Translations under genes and position numbers: made by a program
Shown here: positions 16,371-26,500 of the stretch, in pieces
Position numbering within the stretch: the stretch's first letter is position 1
Layout: the number at the start of each line of letters is the position of its first letter
Source: Saprospiraceae bacterium
GTDB taxonomy: Bacteria > Bacteroidota > Bacteroidia > Chitinophagales > Saprospiraceae
Direction: 5' to 3'
Assembly: GCA_027030635.1 (NCBI GenBank)
Contig: JALVES010000170.1
Coordinates: 1 to 33,706, forward strand
DNA length: 33,706 bases
Notes under the pieces: model-generated
Databases searched by the model: none
What the model saw: only the letters and a program-made list of their open reading frames with translations
What the model was told of the DNA's origin: nothing

Positions 16371-18236
16371 ATGTTTCCAAAATACGATGTCATCGTAGTA
16401 GGCGCCGGGCATTCCGGTTGTGAGGCCGCTGTGGCAGCGGCCAACATGGGCAGCCGCGTACTTCTCGTTACGATGAACATGCAGACCATCGCCCAAATGT
16501 CCTGCAATCCCGCCATGGGAGGCGTGGCCAAAGGGCAAATCGTGCGGGAAATAGACGCCCTCGGGGGCTATTCCGGCATCGTTACCGACAAAACGCGGGT
16601 GCAATTCCGGATGCTCAACCGCTCCAAAGGGCCTGCCATGTGGAGCCCCCGCGCTCAGAGCGACCGCATGCTCTTCGCCCATACCTGGCGGATGATGTTA
16701 GAAGCCCACCCCAACATAGACTTCTGGCAGGAAATGGTAAACGGCCTCATCGTCAAGGGAGACCGCGTGTTGGGCGTGCGCACAGGGCTGGGGCTGGAAA
16801 TCGAAGGAGAAACCGTCATCCTCACCAACGGCACCTTCCTCAACGGCATCATTCACATAGGCGAAAAGCAATTCGGCGGGGGCCGTGCAGGTGAGCGCGC
16901 CGCTACGGGACTCACCGAACAACTCATCGAACTGGGCTTCGAAGCCGGCCGCATGAAAACCGGAACGCCCCCCCGCGTGGACGGCCGTACCCTGCACTAC
17001 GAACGCATGGAAATCCAGGAAGGCGATGCCGAAGCCGGACGCTTCTCCTTCACCAATACGCCCGTGCCGGAGCGACAATTGCCCTGCCACATCACCTATA
17101 CCAACCCGAAAGTACACGAAATCCTGCGCACGGGCTTTGAACGCTCGCCCATGTTTACGGGACGCATCCAGGGCATCGGGCCGCGCTATTGCCCCTCCAT
17201 AGAAGACAAAATTGACCGCTTCGCCGAGCGCGAAAGCCACCAGCTTTTCGTAGAGCCCGAAGGCTGGGAAACCTGCGAAGTCTATGTCAACGGCTTTTCC
17301 TCCTCCCTGCCGGAAGAGGTGCAGTACAAAGCCCTGCGCCTGATTCCCGGCTTTGAAGATGCCAAGATGTTTCGCCCCGGCTATGCCATTGAATACGACT
17401 TCTTCCAGCCTACCCAACTGAAGCCCTCTTTGGAAACCAAGCGCATCAAAAACCTCTTCTTCGCCGGCCAAATCAATGGCACTACCGGTTATGAAGAGGC
17501 CGGCGCACAGGGACTCATCGCCGGCATCAACGCGCATCTCGCCATACGAGAGGAGGAGCCCTTTATACTCAAGCGCTCAGAGGCCTATATCGGCGTCTTG
17601 ATAGACGATCTCGTCAATAAGGGCACCAAAGAACCCTACCGCATGTTCACCTCGCGGGCCGAGTACCGCATTCTGCTGCGCCAGGACAATGCCGACCTGC
17701 GCCTCACGCCCCTCGCCCACAAGTTGGGTATGCAGGGCATGGAAGCGCGCATGGCTCGCGTGCGGCAAAAGGAAGAAGCCTGTAAGGCCATCACCCGCTT
17801 CATGGAGGAATTCAGCGTAGCTCCCGAAGACATCAATTCCTTCCTCGAAGAAAAAGGCTCCGCCAGCCTGCGCCAAAAAGTCAAGCTGAAAAACATCCTG
17901 AGCCGTCCCCACATCCAAATAGAAGAGCTGCGGCAGGTGCTGCCCGAATTGGCTCGCTTTCTGCAGGCCTTCGATGAAGAGAGCATCCGCCTGGCTGCCA
18001 CAGACCTCAAGTACAGCGGCTACATCCGAAAGGAAAAGGAGATGGCCGAAAAAATGAATCGCCTCGAGCAGGTTTTCCTGCCCGAAAAGCTCGAATATCA
18101 AAAATTGCACGGCCTCTCCAGTGAGGCCCGTGAAAAACTCCTCGCCATACGCCCGCGCACCCTGGGGCAGGCCAGCCGCATCAGTGGCGTGTCGCCCGCC
18201 GACATTTCGGTGCTGCTCGTATATTTGGGGCGATGA
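16371..18236 (+). CDS. mnmG: tRNA uridine-5-carboxymethylaminomethyl modification enzyme MnmG (GidA)
   Basis: The 621-aa FAD-dependent enzyme works with MnmE to install the cmnm5 group on wobble uridine 34 of several tRNAs, using methylene-tetrahydrofolate. Landmarks: FAD-binding VVGAGHSGCEAA at residue ~10, SCNPAMGGVAKG, the GidA signatures GPRYCPSIEDK and GQINGTTGYEEAGAQG, and a C-terminal helical GidA-associated domain. Length is normal for the family. Its TGA stop overlaps the ATG of the flippase gene (ATGA), implying translational coupling. In many bacteria gidA sits near the replication origin, but not in all Bacteroidota. Confidence 0.97.
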   Translation: MFPKYDVIVVGAGHSGCEAAVAAANMGSRVLLVTMNMQTIAQMSCNPAMGGVAKGQIVREIDALGGYSGIVTDKTRVQFRMLNRSKGPAMWSPRAQSDRMLFAHTWRMMLEAHPNIDFWQEMVNGLIVKGDRVLGVRTGLGLEIEGETVILTNGTFLNGIIHIGEKQFGGGRAGERAATGLTEQLIELGFEAGRMKTGTPPRVDGRTLHYERMEIQEGDAEAGRFSFTNTPVPERQLPCHITYTNPKVHEILRTGFERSPMFTGRIQGIGPRYCPSIEDKIDRFAERESHQLFVEPEGWETCEVYVNGFSSSLPEEVQYKALRLIPGFEDAKMFRPGYAIEYDFFQPTQLKPSLETKRIKNLFFAGQINGTTGYEEAGAQGLIAGINAHLAIREEEPFILKRSEAYIGVLIDDLVNKGTKEPYRMFTSRAEYRILLRQDNADLRLTPLAHKLGMQGMEARMARVRQKEEACKAITRFMEEFSVAPEDINSFLEEKGSASLRQKVKLKNILSRPHIQIEELRQVLPELARFLQAFDEESIRLAATDLKYSGYIRKEKEMAEKMNRLEQVFLPEKLEYQKLHGLSSEAREKLLAIRPRTLGQASRISGVSPADISVLLVYLGR

Positions 18237-19684
18237 AACGAGCCTTCTTCTCCAACTTTCTGCTGCTGCTGGGCGTCAACCTGCTGGTGAAGGTAACTTA
18301 TATCTTCGGCATTGACCGCAGCGTGCAAAACACCGTTGGCACGGAAGTCTATGGCCGTTATTTCACGCTTTTGAGCCTGGCTATGCTGTTGCAAATCATT
18401 GCCGATTTCGGACTTGCCTACTACAACAGCCACAAGGTCGCGGGCCACCCTCCCCTCGTCAGCAAGTACTTCCCCAACCTGCTGCTACTCAAGCTCTTTC
18501 TGGCCGGCGGCTACCTGCTCAGCCTGATTGGCCTGGGCTTTGCCCTGGGTTACGCTCCCCGGGACTTACCCCTGCTCTCTCTGCTGGCCGTCAATCAGGT
18601 GCTGGTGTCCTTTCTGTTGTTCCTGCGCTCTACGCTGGCAGCTTTGGGCGATTACCGCAAAGACAGTCTGCTCTCTGCTTTTGACAAGCTTTTGCTGGTG
18701 CTTTTTGGAGGGTTTTTGCTGTTCGGGCCCTTTCGGGCAAATTTTCAGATCATCTGGTTCGTCCTGGCTCAAACGCTCTCTCTGCTGCTCGCCCTGGCAA
18801 CGGTCTGGCTGACCCTGCGCCCGCATCTGCCCGACTTGCAATGGCGCTTCAGGAAGTCTTTTGTGGCGCTCATGCTCAGGCGCTCTACGCCCTATGCCAT
18901 GACCGTACTGTTGATGGTCTTATACACCCGTTCGGATGTAATTATGTTAGAGCGGCTTTTGCCGAAAGGCGCTATAGAAGCCGGCATTTATGCAGGAGGC
19001 TATCGCCTGTTGGACGCCGCCAACATGCTGGGATTCTTGTTTGCCGGATTATTGTTACCCATGTTTTCAGGCATGTTGGGAAGGCAGGAAGACATCAGGC
19101 CGCTGTTCGACCTGGCGCTGCGTCTGATTTTTGCCATTGCGACCTCTGTGGGCATTACTGTTTTCTTCTTCCAGGCCGAAGTGGTAAAGCTCTTGTATGT
19201 AGAATCCACGCCCTATTGGGGTGTGGTACTGGGCTGGCTAATGCTGACCTTCATCATCACCAGTCTTTCCTATATATACGGCCCGCTCATCACGGCAGGC
19301 GACATGATTTCGCGGCTGAATCGCTATTACGCTTACAGCATTTTGCTGAATGTCGTACTCAACCTGCTGCTCATTTTTCGCTTTGGCGCTGCCGGAGCGG
19401 CCTTTGCGACTTTTTTGACTCAGGGCTTTGTGCTGCTGATTCAGGCTCGCCTGTGCCAGAAGCGTTGGCCGGGCCTGCTTCGCAGCTCACAATTCGTGCA
19501 AATGGCTCTTTTTACCCTGCTGGCAGTGTTGAGCGCTACGGCTTTTCACCGCTGGCATTCCCTGCCCTGGCTCCCGGCCTTTGCCCTGGCATTGAGTTTG
19601 GAAATGCTGCTCGCTTTCGCCATCCAACTGCTTTCCCTGCCCGAATTGTGGAAAATGCTGTCGGCCAAAACCGAAGATTCATAA
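18233..19684 (+). CDS. Polysaccharide biosynthesis flippase (Wzx/MATE-like, MOP superfamily)
   Basis: The 483-aa hydrophobic protein has about 12-14 predicted membrane helices spread over its length, starting with FFSNFLLLLGVNLLVKVTYIF. The pattern (conserved Asn/Tyr in helix 1, ARG-like intracellular loops, a periodicity of ~35 residues) fits MOP-superfamily lipid-linked oligosaccharide flippases. It probably moves an undecaprenyl-linked glycan across the cytoplasmic membrane. Its ATG overlaps the mnmG stop by 4 bp, and a Wzz-like gene follows, so it belongs with envelope polysaccharide assembly. The transported glycan is unknown. Confidence 0.85.
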   Translation: MKRAFFSNFLLLLGVNLLVKVTYIFGIDRSVQNTVGTEVYGRYFTLLSLAMLLQIIADFGLAYYNSHKVAGHPPLVSKYFPNLLLLKLFLAGGYLLSLIGLGFALGYAPRDLPLLSLLAVNQVLVSFLLFLRSTLAALGDYRKDSLLSAFDKLLLVLFGGFLLFGPFRANFQIIWFVLAQTLSLLLALATVWLTLRPHLPDLQWRFRKSFVALMLRRSTPYAMTVLLMVLYTRSDVIMLERLLPKGAIEAGIYAGGYRLLDAANMLGFLFAGLLLPMFSGMLGRQEDIRPLFDLALRLIFAIATSVGITVFFFQAEVVKLLYVESTPYWGVVLGWLMLTFIITSLSYIYGPLITAGDMISRLNRYYAYSILLNVVLNLLLIFRFGAAGAAFATFLTQGFVLLIQARLCQKRWPGLLRSSQFVQMALFTLLAVLSATAFHRWHSLPWLPAFALALSLEMLLAFAIQLLSLPELWKMLSAKTEDS

Positions 19685-19730
19685 AGCTGCCTTATCTTGC
19701 GGTGTTTTTTGCACAACAACTCAGAGCCAC

Positions 19731-20816
19731 ATGGTTCAAAAAGACCTGAAACTGACGGACATCATCAAGCAATTGCTGGAGCGTCGCAAGTATATTCTGG
19801 GCATCACTTTTCTGACTGCCATAGGCACGGCCATCATCAGCCTGCTGCTGCCGGTGTATTATCAGGCTTCAACCTTGTTTTATGCCGCCAGCCCGGACCT
19901 GGCCTCGCCCGAGCAGATTTTTGGCGAAGCCAACACCACCACCCAATACTACGGCACGGATTCCGACCGCGACCGCCTGTTTTCCATTGCCCGCTCATCG
20001 GCAGTTACGGATTTTTTGATTCAAAAATTTGACCTGTACAAGAGGTACGACATAGACTCCACACACGTAAAGGCCCCTTACCGCGTCAAAGAGCAACTGC
20101 TGGATTTATACACCGTTGAGAAAACCAAGTACGATGCCCTGGAGTTGTCCGTAGAAGACCGCGACCCGCAAATCGCCGCCGAGATGGCCAACGCAGCCCG
20201 CGAGCGCATCAACGAGGAGGCTCAGCGCCTCATCCGAGAAAGCCAGCAAAAAATGCTGAACACCTATCAAAAGGCCATCGAAGAGCAAAGCACTTACCTC
20301 AAGACTTTGGAAGACTCCCTCAAACTTTTGCGAAACACCTATGGCGTTTACAACACGGAATCCCAAAGTGAGCAACTCGCCAATCAACTGGCCTCCGAAA
20401 AACGCCAATTGAGTTTTGACAAAGCCCGCCTGAAACGCTACCTCGAAATGGGAGGCGTCCCCCGAGACACCATCCGCTACCTGCAGGCAGCCATTGCCGG
20501 CAGGGAGCAAAGCCTTCAGGATGTGGAAAGCCGCCTGGAAAAATTTTCTCAGGGCATGTCCCGCATAGAAATGCTGGAGACTACGTATGAAGAAATATCC
20601 GACAAGCTCTCCGAACTGCAGACCCGCAAAAACCAACTGCAAACGGCCCTGCAGTCGGGCTTTACAGCTCTGCACATCGTAGAAACAGCCCAGGTACCCA
20701 CCATCAAATCCCGCCCCAAACGCAGCATTTTGGTCATTATGGCCGCCATGGCTGCCTTTATGTTTTCCGTTCTCGGCGTTTTGCTGTACGAAAACTACAA
20801 AGATGACTTCCGATGA
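19731..20816 (+). CDS. Wzz/GumC-type chain-length determinant family protein
   Basis: The 361-aa protein has a short cytoplasmic N-terminus, a first membrane helix (ILGITFLTAIGTAIISLLLPVYY, residues ~22-44), a large periplasmic region rich in coiled coil (about 130-310) and a C-terminal membrane helix (ILVIMAAMAAFMFSVLGVLLY) preceded by a Pro/Lys segment (TIKSRPKRS). This is the topology of polysaccharide co-polymerases that set O-antigen or exopolysaccharide length. No C-terminal tyrosine kinase domain is present. It follows the flippase by 46 bp in the same direction, supporting joint work in polysaccharide export. Confidence 0.85.
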   Translation: MVQKDLKLTDIIKQLLERRKYILGITFLTAIGTAIISLLLPVYYQASTLFYAASPDLASPEQIFGEANTTTQYYGTDSDRDRLFSIARSSAVTDFLIQKFDLYKRYDIDSTHVKAPYRVKEQLLDLYTVEKTKYDALELSVEDRDPQIAAEMANAARERINEEAQRLIRESQQKMLNTYQKAIEEQSTYLKTLEDSLKLLRNTYGVYNTESQSEQLANQLASEKRQLSFDKARLKRYLEMGGVPRDTIRYLQAAIAGREQSLQDVESRLEKFSQGMSRIEMLETTYEEISDKLSELQTRKNQLQTALQSGFTALHIVETAQVPTIKSRPKRSILVIMAAMAAFMFSVLGVLLYENYKDDFR

Positions 20817-20841
20817 GCAGGCAAATGCGGCTAAAAAGCCC

Positions 20842-20849
20842 TACCTTTG
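20842..20849 (+). promoter_or_regulatory. Putative -7 box for the M1 peptidase gene
   Basis: TACCTTTG followed by C is a perfect TAnnTTTG match, 28 bp before the ATG. No TTG is found at the expected -33 distance, so strength is doubtful. Confidence 0.45.
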
Positions 20850-20877
20850 CTTACTTCCAAATTAAAACCCACAAAAA

Positions 20878-23505
20878 ATGTTACACCCGCTCAAAGCGTT
20901 GCTGCTCGTCTTTCTATCGAGCCTTACCATCTCTGCCTGCACACTTTTCAAACAGGCAGAAACTGCTTCTGAGGAAAACCTGAAAATCGAGGAGCGCCAA
21001 TTAGATACTCTGAACGTATTTGCCGAAAGGCCACAGGAAAACTCTTCCAAAGATATCTACACACTCCCCCGATACAACCCCTCCGCCACCCGCATCAACG
21101 ACCTTTTGCACACTTCGCTGGACCTCTCATTTGATTGGGAGAAGCAGGCCGTCATAGGTACGGCGAGGTTGAAAGCCAAACCTTACTTCTACCCCACAAG
21201 CACCTTTGAGCTGGATGCCAAGGGCTTTGAGATTCAGGCCGTTTCTCTGTTGCCTTCCGGCAAATCCTTAAACTACGAGTACGACGGCAAGAAGCTCTCC
21301 ATACAGCTCGACCGCGAATACACCCGCGAACAGACTTACGAAGTTGAAATCAAGTACATCGCACATCCCAAAGCCGAGGGAGGCAGCGCCGCCATCAGTT
21401 CTGACCGGGGCCTGTACTTCATCAATCCGGAAGGAACTCCGGGCAAGCCTCAACAAATATGGACGCAGGGTGAAACCGAAAGCAACTCCCGCTGGTTTCC
21501 CACTATTGACAAGCCCAATGAGCGCCACACCCAAGACATTCGCCTGACGGTACAGGACCGCTTCGTTACCCTCTCCAACGGCCTGCTGGTATCTTCCACC
21601 CCTGCCGGCAACGGCATGCGCACCGATTATTGGGTGATGGACAAGGGACATGCACCTTACCTCACCATGATTGCCGTAGGCGAATGGGCCGTCGTCAAAG
21701 ATACCTGGAACGGTATGGAAGTCAGCTACTACGTGGAGCCCGAGTACGAAGAAGATGCCCGCAGTATTTTCCCCTATACGCCCGAGATGCTGGCCTTTTA
21801 TTCAGACATCCTGGGCATTCCTTACCCCTGGCAGAAATACTCACAAGTCGTAGTGCGCGACTTCGTATCCGGAGCTATGGAGAACACCACGGCCGTTACC
21901 TTCATGGAGATGGTGCAGGGCCACAGCGAAGACCTCGTAGATAGCGATATGAACGAGCTCATCGTTACGCACGAAATGTTTCACCATTGGTTTGGCGATC
22001 TGGTAACCACCGAAAGCTGGGCCAACATCACCCTCAACGAAGGCTTTGCCAACTACAGCGAATACCTCTGGATGGAGCACAAACACGGCCGCGATGCAGC
22101 AGAAGCCCATCGCTTAGAGGAGATGGACGGCTACCTCTCCTCCCGCTTCTGGCACCCTCTGATTTACTTTGGCTATAAAGACAGGGAAGACGTCTTCGAC
22201 GGGCATTCCTACAACAAAGGGGGCCTGGTGCTGCACATGCTTCGCACCATGATTGGCGATGAGGCCTTTTTCACAGCTCTGCAGCAATACCTTCAGAAAA
22301 ATGCCTATACCGATGTAGAGGCCCACGAGTTGCGCCTCGCCTTTGAAGACGTTACCGGCCAGGACCTCAACTGGTTTTTCAACCAATGGTACTTCGCTGC
22401 CGGGCACCCCGAGTTGAATATCGAGAAATCTTACTCTGCCGAAAATCAAACGGTCAGCCTGAGCATCAGCCAGGTGCAAAAGCCCACAGAGGAGATACCG
22501 GCCATCTTTCAATTGCCCTTCCGCGCAGAGGTTTACATGCCCGATGGCAGCAGGCAGAGCTATTCCTTTACCATGAATCAGCGCGAACAGACTTTCCGGA
22601 TGCCCGCTGCTCAAGAGCCCGCATTGGTGGTCTTTGATGCCGACCACAGCCTGCTCGCCGTCGTCAACTACCCCAAAACGGAAGAAGAGTACGCTTTTCA
22701 GTACCGCCACGCACCCACCTACTACGATCGCCATGAAGCCATTGAACAACTGCAGCAGAAGAACTCATCACTCCTGGACCCCATTTGGACACTGGCTTTA
22801 GATGATCCCGCCTGGCAAATACGCCAGATGGCCGTAGAAAACTGTTCAGCTACTGATGCCAACATCCAACGCATCGCTCAAATGGCCCTGAATGACCCCA
22901 GGGCAGATGTACGCGCCGGCGCCCTCTACCGCCTTGGAGACACCCAAGACAAAGCATGGCTGAAGGTAGCCATGGAAAGCATAACCAAAGATCCTTCTGC
23001 TGCCGTGCGGGGTGCAGCCCTCAGCCTCATTTACGACTTAGACCCCTATGCCGCCCTCGAAGCTGCCGAAAAACTCCAAAACAGCAAGAGCAGCGCACTG
23101 ATCAGCGCCCTGGCAGAGATTTTTGCACAAACGGGCGATCCCAAATATCTCGACTTTTTTGAGTCAAAATTTGACTTGATGAACAACTTTGACGGCATCG
23201 GATTTGTAAGTTTATATGCAGAGCTGGCTCTAAACGTGAATCCGGAGTCTATCAAGCGTGCTGCAGACCATCTGGAAAAGGGCGCCCTCAATGCCAACTA
23301 CATGCCTTGGTATCGCTTCGGCATGGTCAGCGCGCTCAATAAGCTCCACAACGGACTCGTTGAAGCTATCATAGACATTGGTCCCGATGGCAGCCAACAA
23401 CTCGTCCAATTGGACGAAGAAATCAAAGCGAAAATCAACGGAATCAAAGAAGCGGAATCGGACAAAAGGCTGAAAAGCATGTACAAAAGATTCCCCTCTT
23501 CTTAA
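20878..23505 (+). CDS. M1 family zinc metallo-aminopeptidase, lipoprotein
   Basis: The 875-aa protein has a lipoprotein signal peptide with lipobox LTISAC. The M1 catalytic core follows: the exopeptidase motif GAMEN at about residue 332, the zinc site HEMFH (His365, Glu366, His369) and the downstream ligand in NEGFANYSEY (Glu388). A C-terminal part (about 600-860) contains HEAT-like helical repeats such as DPRADVRAGALYRLGD. Its role is removal of N-terminal residues from peptides in the cell envelope, probably for nutrient use. The lipid anchor places it in the periplasm or at the outer membrane. A strong hairpin follows 9 bp after its stop. Confidence 0.95.
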   Translation: MLHPLKALLLVFLSSLTISACTLFKQAETASEENLKIEERQLDTLNVFAERPQENSSKDIYTLPRYNPSATRINDLLHTSLDLSFDWEKQAVIGTARLKAKPYFYPTSTFELDAKGFEIQAVSLLPSGKSLNYEYDGKKLSIQLDREYTREQTYEVEIKYIAHPKAEGGSAAISSDRGLYFINPEGTPGKPQQIWTQGETESNSRWFPTIDKPNERHTQDIRLTVQDRFVTLSNGLLVSSTPAGNGMRTDYWVMDKGHAPYLTMIAVGEWAVVKDTWNGMEVSYYVEPEYEEDARSIFPYTPEMLAFYSDILGIPYPWQKYSQVVVRDFVSGAMENTTAVTFMEMVQGHSEDLVDSDMNELIVTHEMFHHWFGDLVTTESWANITLNEGFANYSEYLWMEHKHGRDAAEAHRLEEMDGYLSSRFWHPLIYFGYKDREDVFDGHSYNKGGLVLHMLRTMIGDEAFFTALQQYLQKNAYTDVEAHELRLAFEDVTGQDLNWFFNQWYFAAGHPELNIEKSYSAENQTVSLSISQVQKPTEEIPAIFQLPFRAEVYMPDGSRQSYSFTMNQREQTFRMPAAQEPALVVFDADHSLLAVVNYPKTEEEYAFQYRHAPTYYDRHEAIEQLQQKNSSLLDPIWTLALDDPAWQIRQMAVENCSATDANIQRIAQMALNDPRADVRAGALYRLGDTQDKAWLKVAMESITKDPSAAVRGAALSLIYDLDPYAALEAAEKLQNSKSSALISALAEIFAQTGDPKYLDFFESKFDLMNNFDGIGFVSLYAELALNVNPESIKRAADHLEKGALNANYMPWYRFGMVSALNKLHNGLVEAIIDIGPDGSQQLVQLDEEIKAKINGIKEAESDKRLKSMYKRFPSS

Positions 23506-23514
23506 AAAACAGCA

Positions 23515-23540
23515 CGGGCAGGTGAAGTGCCACCTGCCCG
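23515..23540 (+). terminator. Perfect 10-bp GC-rich hairpin after the M1 peptidase gene
   Basis: CGGGCAGGTG and CACCTGCCCG flank a 6-nt loop AAGTGC, starting 9 bp after the stop codon. There is no U run behind it, so it may be a transcript-end stabiliser or attenuator and not an intrinsic terminator. It shows that the ORF track's GTG start at 23527 lies inside a hairpin and is not the true start of the next gene. Confidence 0.55.
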
Positions 23541-23562
23541 CAAACCCATAATTGCGCAGAAG

Positions 23563-26500
23563 ATGTATGAAGAACTGATCCAAAAGCTCGACCATTTTAT
23601 CCGCAGGTACTATCTCGACAAATTGATTCGGGGTAGCCTGTACGCTTTGGGATTTATTGTGTTGGCATTTCTGTTGGCAACTTTTCTCGAGGCAGAGTTT
23701 TACTTTAGCAAAACCGGTCGCATTCTTCTTTTTGGCACCTTCCTCTTGTCTTCGATTGCCGCCCTGGCTTTTTGGGTATTTCGCCCCCTGCTCAGTTATT
23801 TTCGCCTTGGCAAAGTCATTTCTCACGAGCAGGCTGCTGTCATCATTGGCAACCACTTTTCCGATGTGGAAGATAAGCTCCTCAACATCCTTCAATTGCG
23901 CAGGCAAGCCGATGAGGCAGAAGATGTCGAGCTCATTCTTGCAGGTATTGAACAAAAATCTGCACAAATACGCCTCGTTCCTTTCAAAAAAGCCATAGAC
24001 CTTTCGGTAAATAAAAAATACATAGGTTATACGCTCATCCCGCTGTTGTTGCTCATCTCCATTTTGCTGATAGATGCCAATTTCATCAAGCAACCGACGC
24101 AACGACTCATTCACCTCAACAAAGAATTTGAAAAACCCGCCCCCTTCAGCTTCGTCCTACACGATGAAAACCCTGAAGTCATACAATACGAAGACTATCC
24201 CCTCGAAGTAAAGGTCGAAGGCGAGACCCTGCCCGATGAAGTTTACATCACCTTTGACGGCTTGGAATACCGCTTAAAAAAAGAAGCTCCGGACCGTTTT
24301 ATTTATCGCTTCAGGAAAGTGCAAAAAGACCGTTTATTCCGCTTGTTTGCGGGGCCGGTCAGCAGCAAAGAATACGAGCTCAAAGTACTGAAAAAGCCCA
24401 ACATGCCGGGCTTTGACATTCAATTGGACTATCCGGCCTACACCGGCAGAAAAGACGAAACCATTTCCAACACCGGTGACCTGCTCATTCCCGCAGGGAC
24501 TCGCATTGTCTGGAATTTCAAAACGGAAAATACCGAAAACATTGGCCTTTTACTGCCTGAAAAAGAGCAAATAGTATTTGCCGAAAGGCGCGGAAATGAC
24601 GTGTTCTACTTCAAGCACACGGCCATGAAGCCGGGCACCTACAAACTGTTTCTCTCCAACGAAATGCTGCCCAATGCCGATAGCATCACCTACTCCATGA
24701 ACGTCATCCCCGACGAATATCCCGTCATTGAAGTGGAAGAGTTTCCCGACAGCACAGACCGCAAGTGGTTGTATTTCATAGGAGAGACCTCCGATGATTA
24801 CGGCCTGTTAAAGCTCACCTTCAATTACCGCATCACCTCATCAGACGGGCAGAGCAGCGAATTGGTTAGTTTGCCCATTCCTCTGTCAAACTCCGGCAAG
24901 AAACAGGCCAAAGTCAGAAATGCCGAATACACGCACAGTTGGAATCTCGGAGCATTGGATTTAAAGCCCGGCGACCAGGTCAGCTACTATTTTGAAGTCT
25001 TTGACAACGATGCCGTGCATGGCAGCAAATCTTCGCGCACGCAGCCCCGCGTTTATGCCATGCCCACGGTAGAAGAATTTGAAAAAATCGAAGAGGAAAA
25101 TATCGAAGAAATTCAGGAGCGCCTCAACAAGGCTTTGGAAGAAAGCAAAAAAATCCAGGAACAACTCAAGAAAAAACGGGAAGAACTCCTCCAAAAAGAA
25201 GAGCCCGACTGGCAGGACCGCAAAGAGTTGGAAAAACTGTTAGAGCGGCAAAAGGAATTGATGGAAGAAATCCGAAAAGCCCGAGAAGCTTACAAAGAAA
25301 ACCTGGAAAATCAACAGGAGTTTCGCGAGCGCAGTGAGGATATTCTCCAAAAGCAAGAGCAACTCCAAAAGCTCATGGAAGAGACCATGGACGAGGAGAT
25401 GCAAAAACTGATGGAGGAGATACAGAAGATGCTGGACGAGATGCAAAAGGATGAGGCACTGGAGCAAATGGAAGAATTCCAGTTATCGGAAGAAGAATTG
25501 GAAAAAGAGCTCGACCGCGCTTTGGAGTTGTTTAAGGAACTGCAACTCGAGCAAAAGATGGATGAGGTCATCCAGGAGTTAGAAGAATTAGCCGAGCAGC
25601 AGGAAAAACTGAGCGAAGAAACCGCCAATGAAGAGAAGCCGCAGGAAGAGCTCCAAAAAGAACAGGAAGAGATCAATGAAAAATTTGATGAGCTTCAAGA
25701 GAAGATGGACGATATCCAGAAAATGAATAAGGAGTTGGAAAAGCCCAAGCCTCTCGAAGACCACAAAGAAGAGAGCGAAAAAATCGAAGAAGACCTGGAT
25801 AAGAGTCAGGAGCAACTCGAGCAAAAAGAAAACCAGGGGGCTTCCAAATCACAAAAAAGCGCATCCCAAAAGATGCGTCAAATGGCACAGAGCATGTCTG
25901 GCAGCATGAAGAGCATGGCCATGGACCAAATGATGGAAGATATGGAGGCTCTGCGCCAATTGCTGGAAAACCTCCTGACGCTGTCTTTTGATCAGGAAAA
26001 TTTGCAAAAGGATTTTCAGGAGACCGCCATCAACACGCCCCGCTACGTAGAATTGGTAAACAAGCAATTCAAGTTGGAAGACGATTTCCGGCTGGTCGAA
26101 GACAGCCTGCAGGCCCTGAGCAAGCGGGTTTTCCAGATCGAAAGCTATGTGATGGAAAAAGTCAGTGAGATCAAAACCAACATGAAGGATGCCACCGACC
26201 AATTGGAGGAGCGCAAGGTCAGTCAGGCCTCCAAGCATCAGCAATACGTGATGAAAAACCTCAACGACCTGGCGCTGATGTTAGACGAGGTCATGCAGCA
26301 GATGCAAATGCAGATGTCGGGCATGATGAGCGGCAATCAGATGTGCAACAATCCCGGGCAGGGCAAAGGCGGCAAGGGCAATGTGCCCAAGGACAAAATC
26401 AGCAAAGGCCAAAAGGAGATTTCCGAGCAAATGCGCAAGATGCTCGAGCAAATGCAAAACGGCAACATGCCTTCCAGCGAAGAATTTGCCAAAACGGCTG

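Noticed and set aside
23527-23562. GTG start of the DUF4175-like gene (MPPARKPIIAQK)
   Set aside because: It lies in the right half of a 10-bp perfect hairpin that closes the upstream gene; the ATG at 23563 is a better start.
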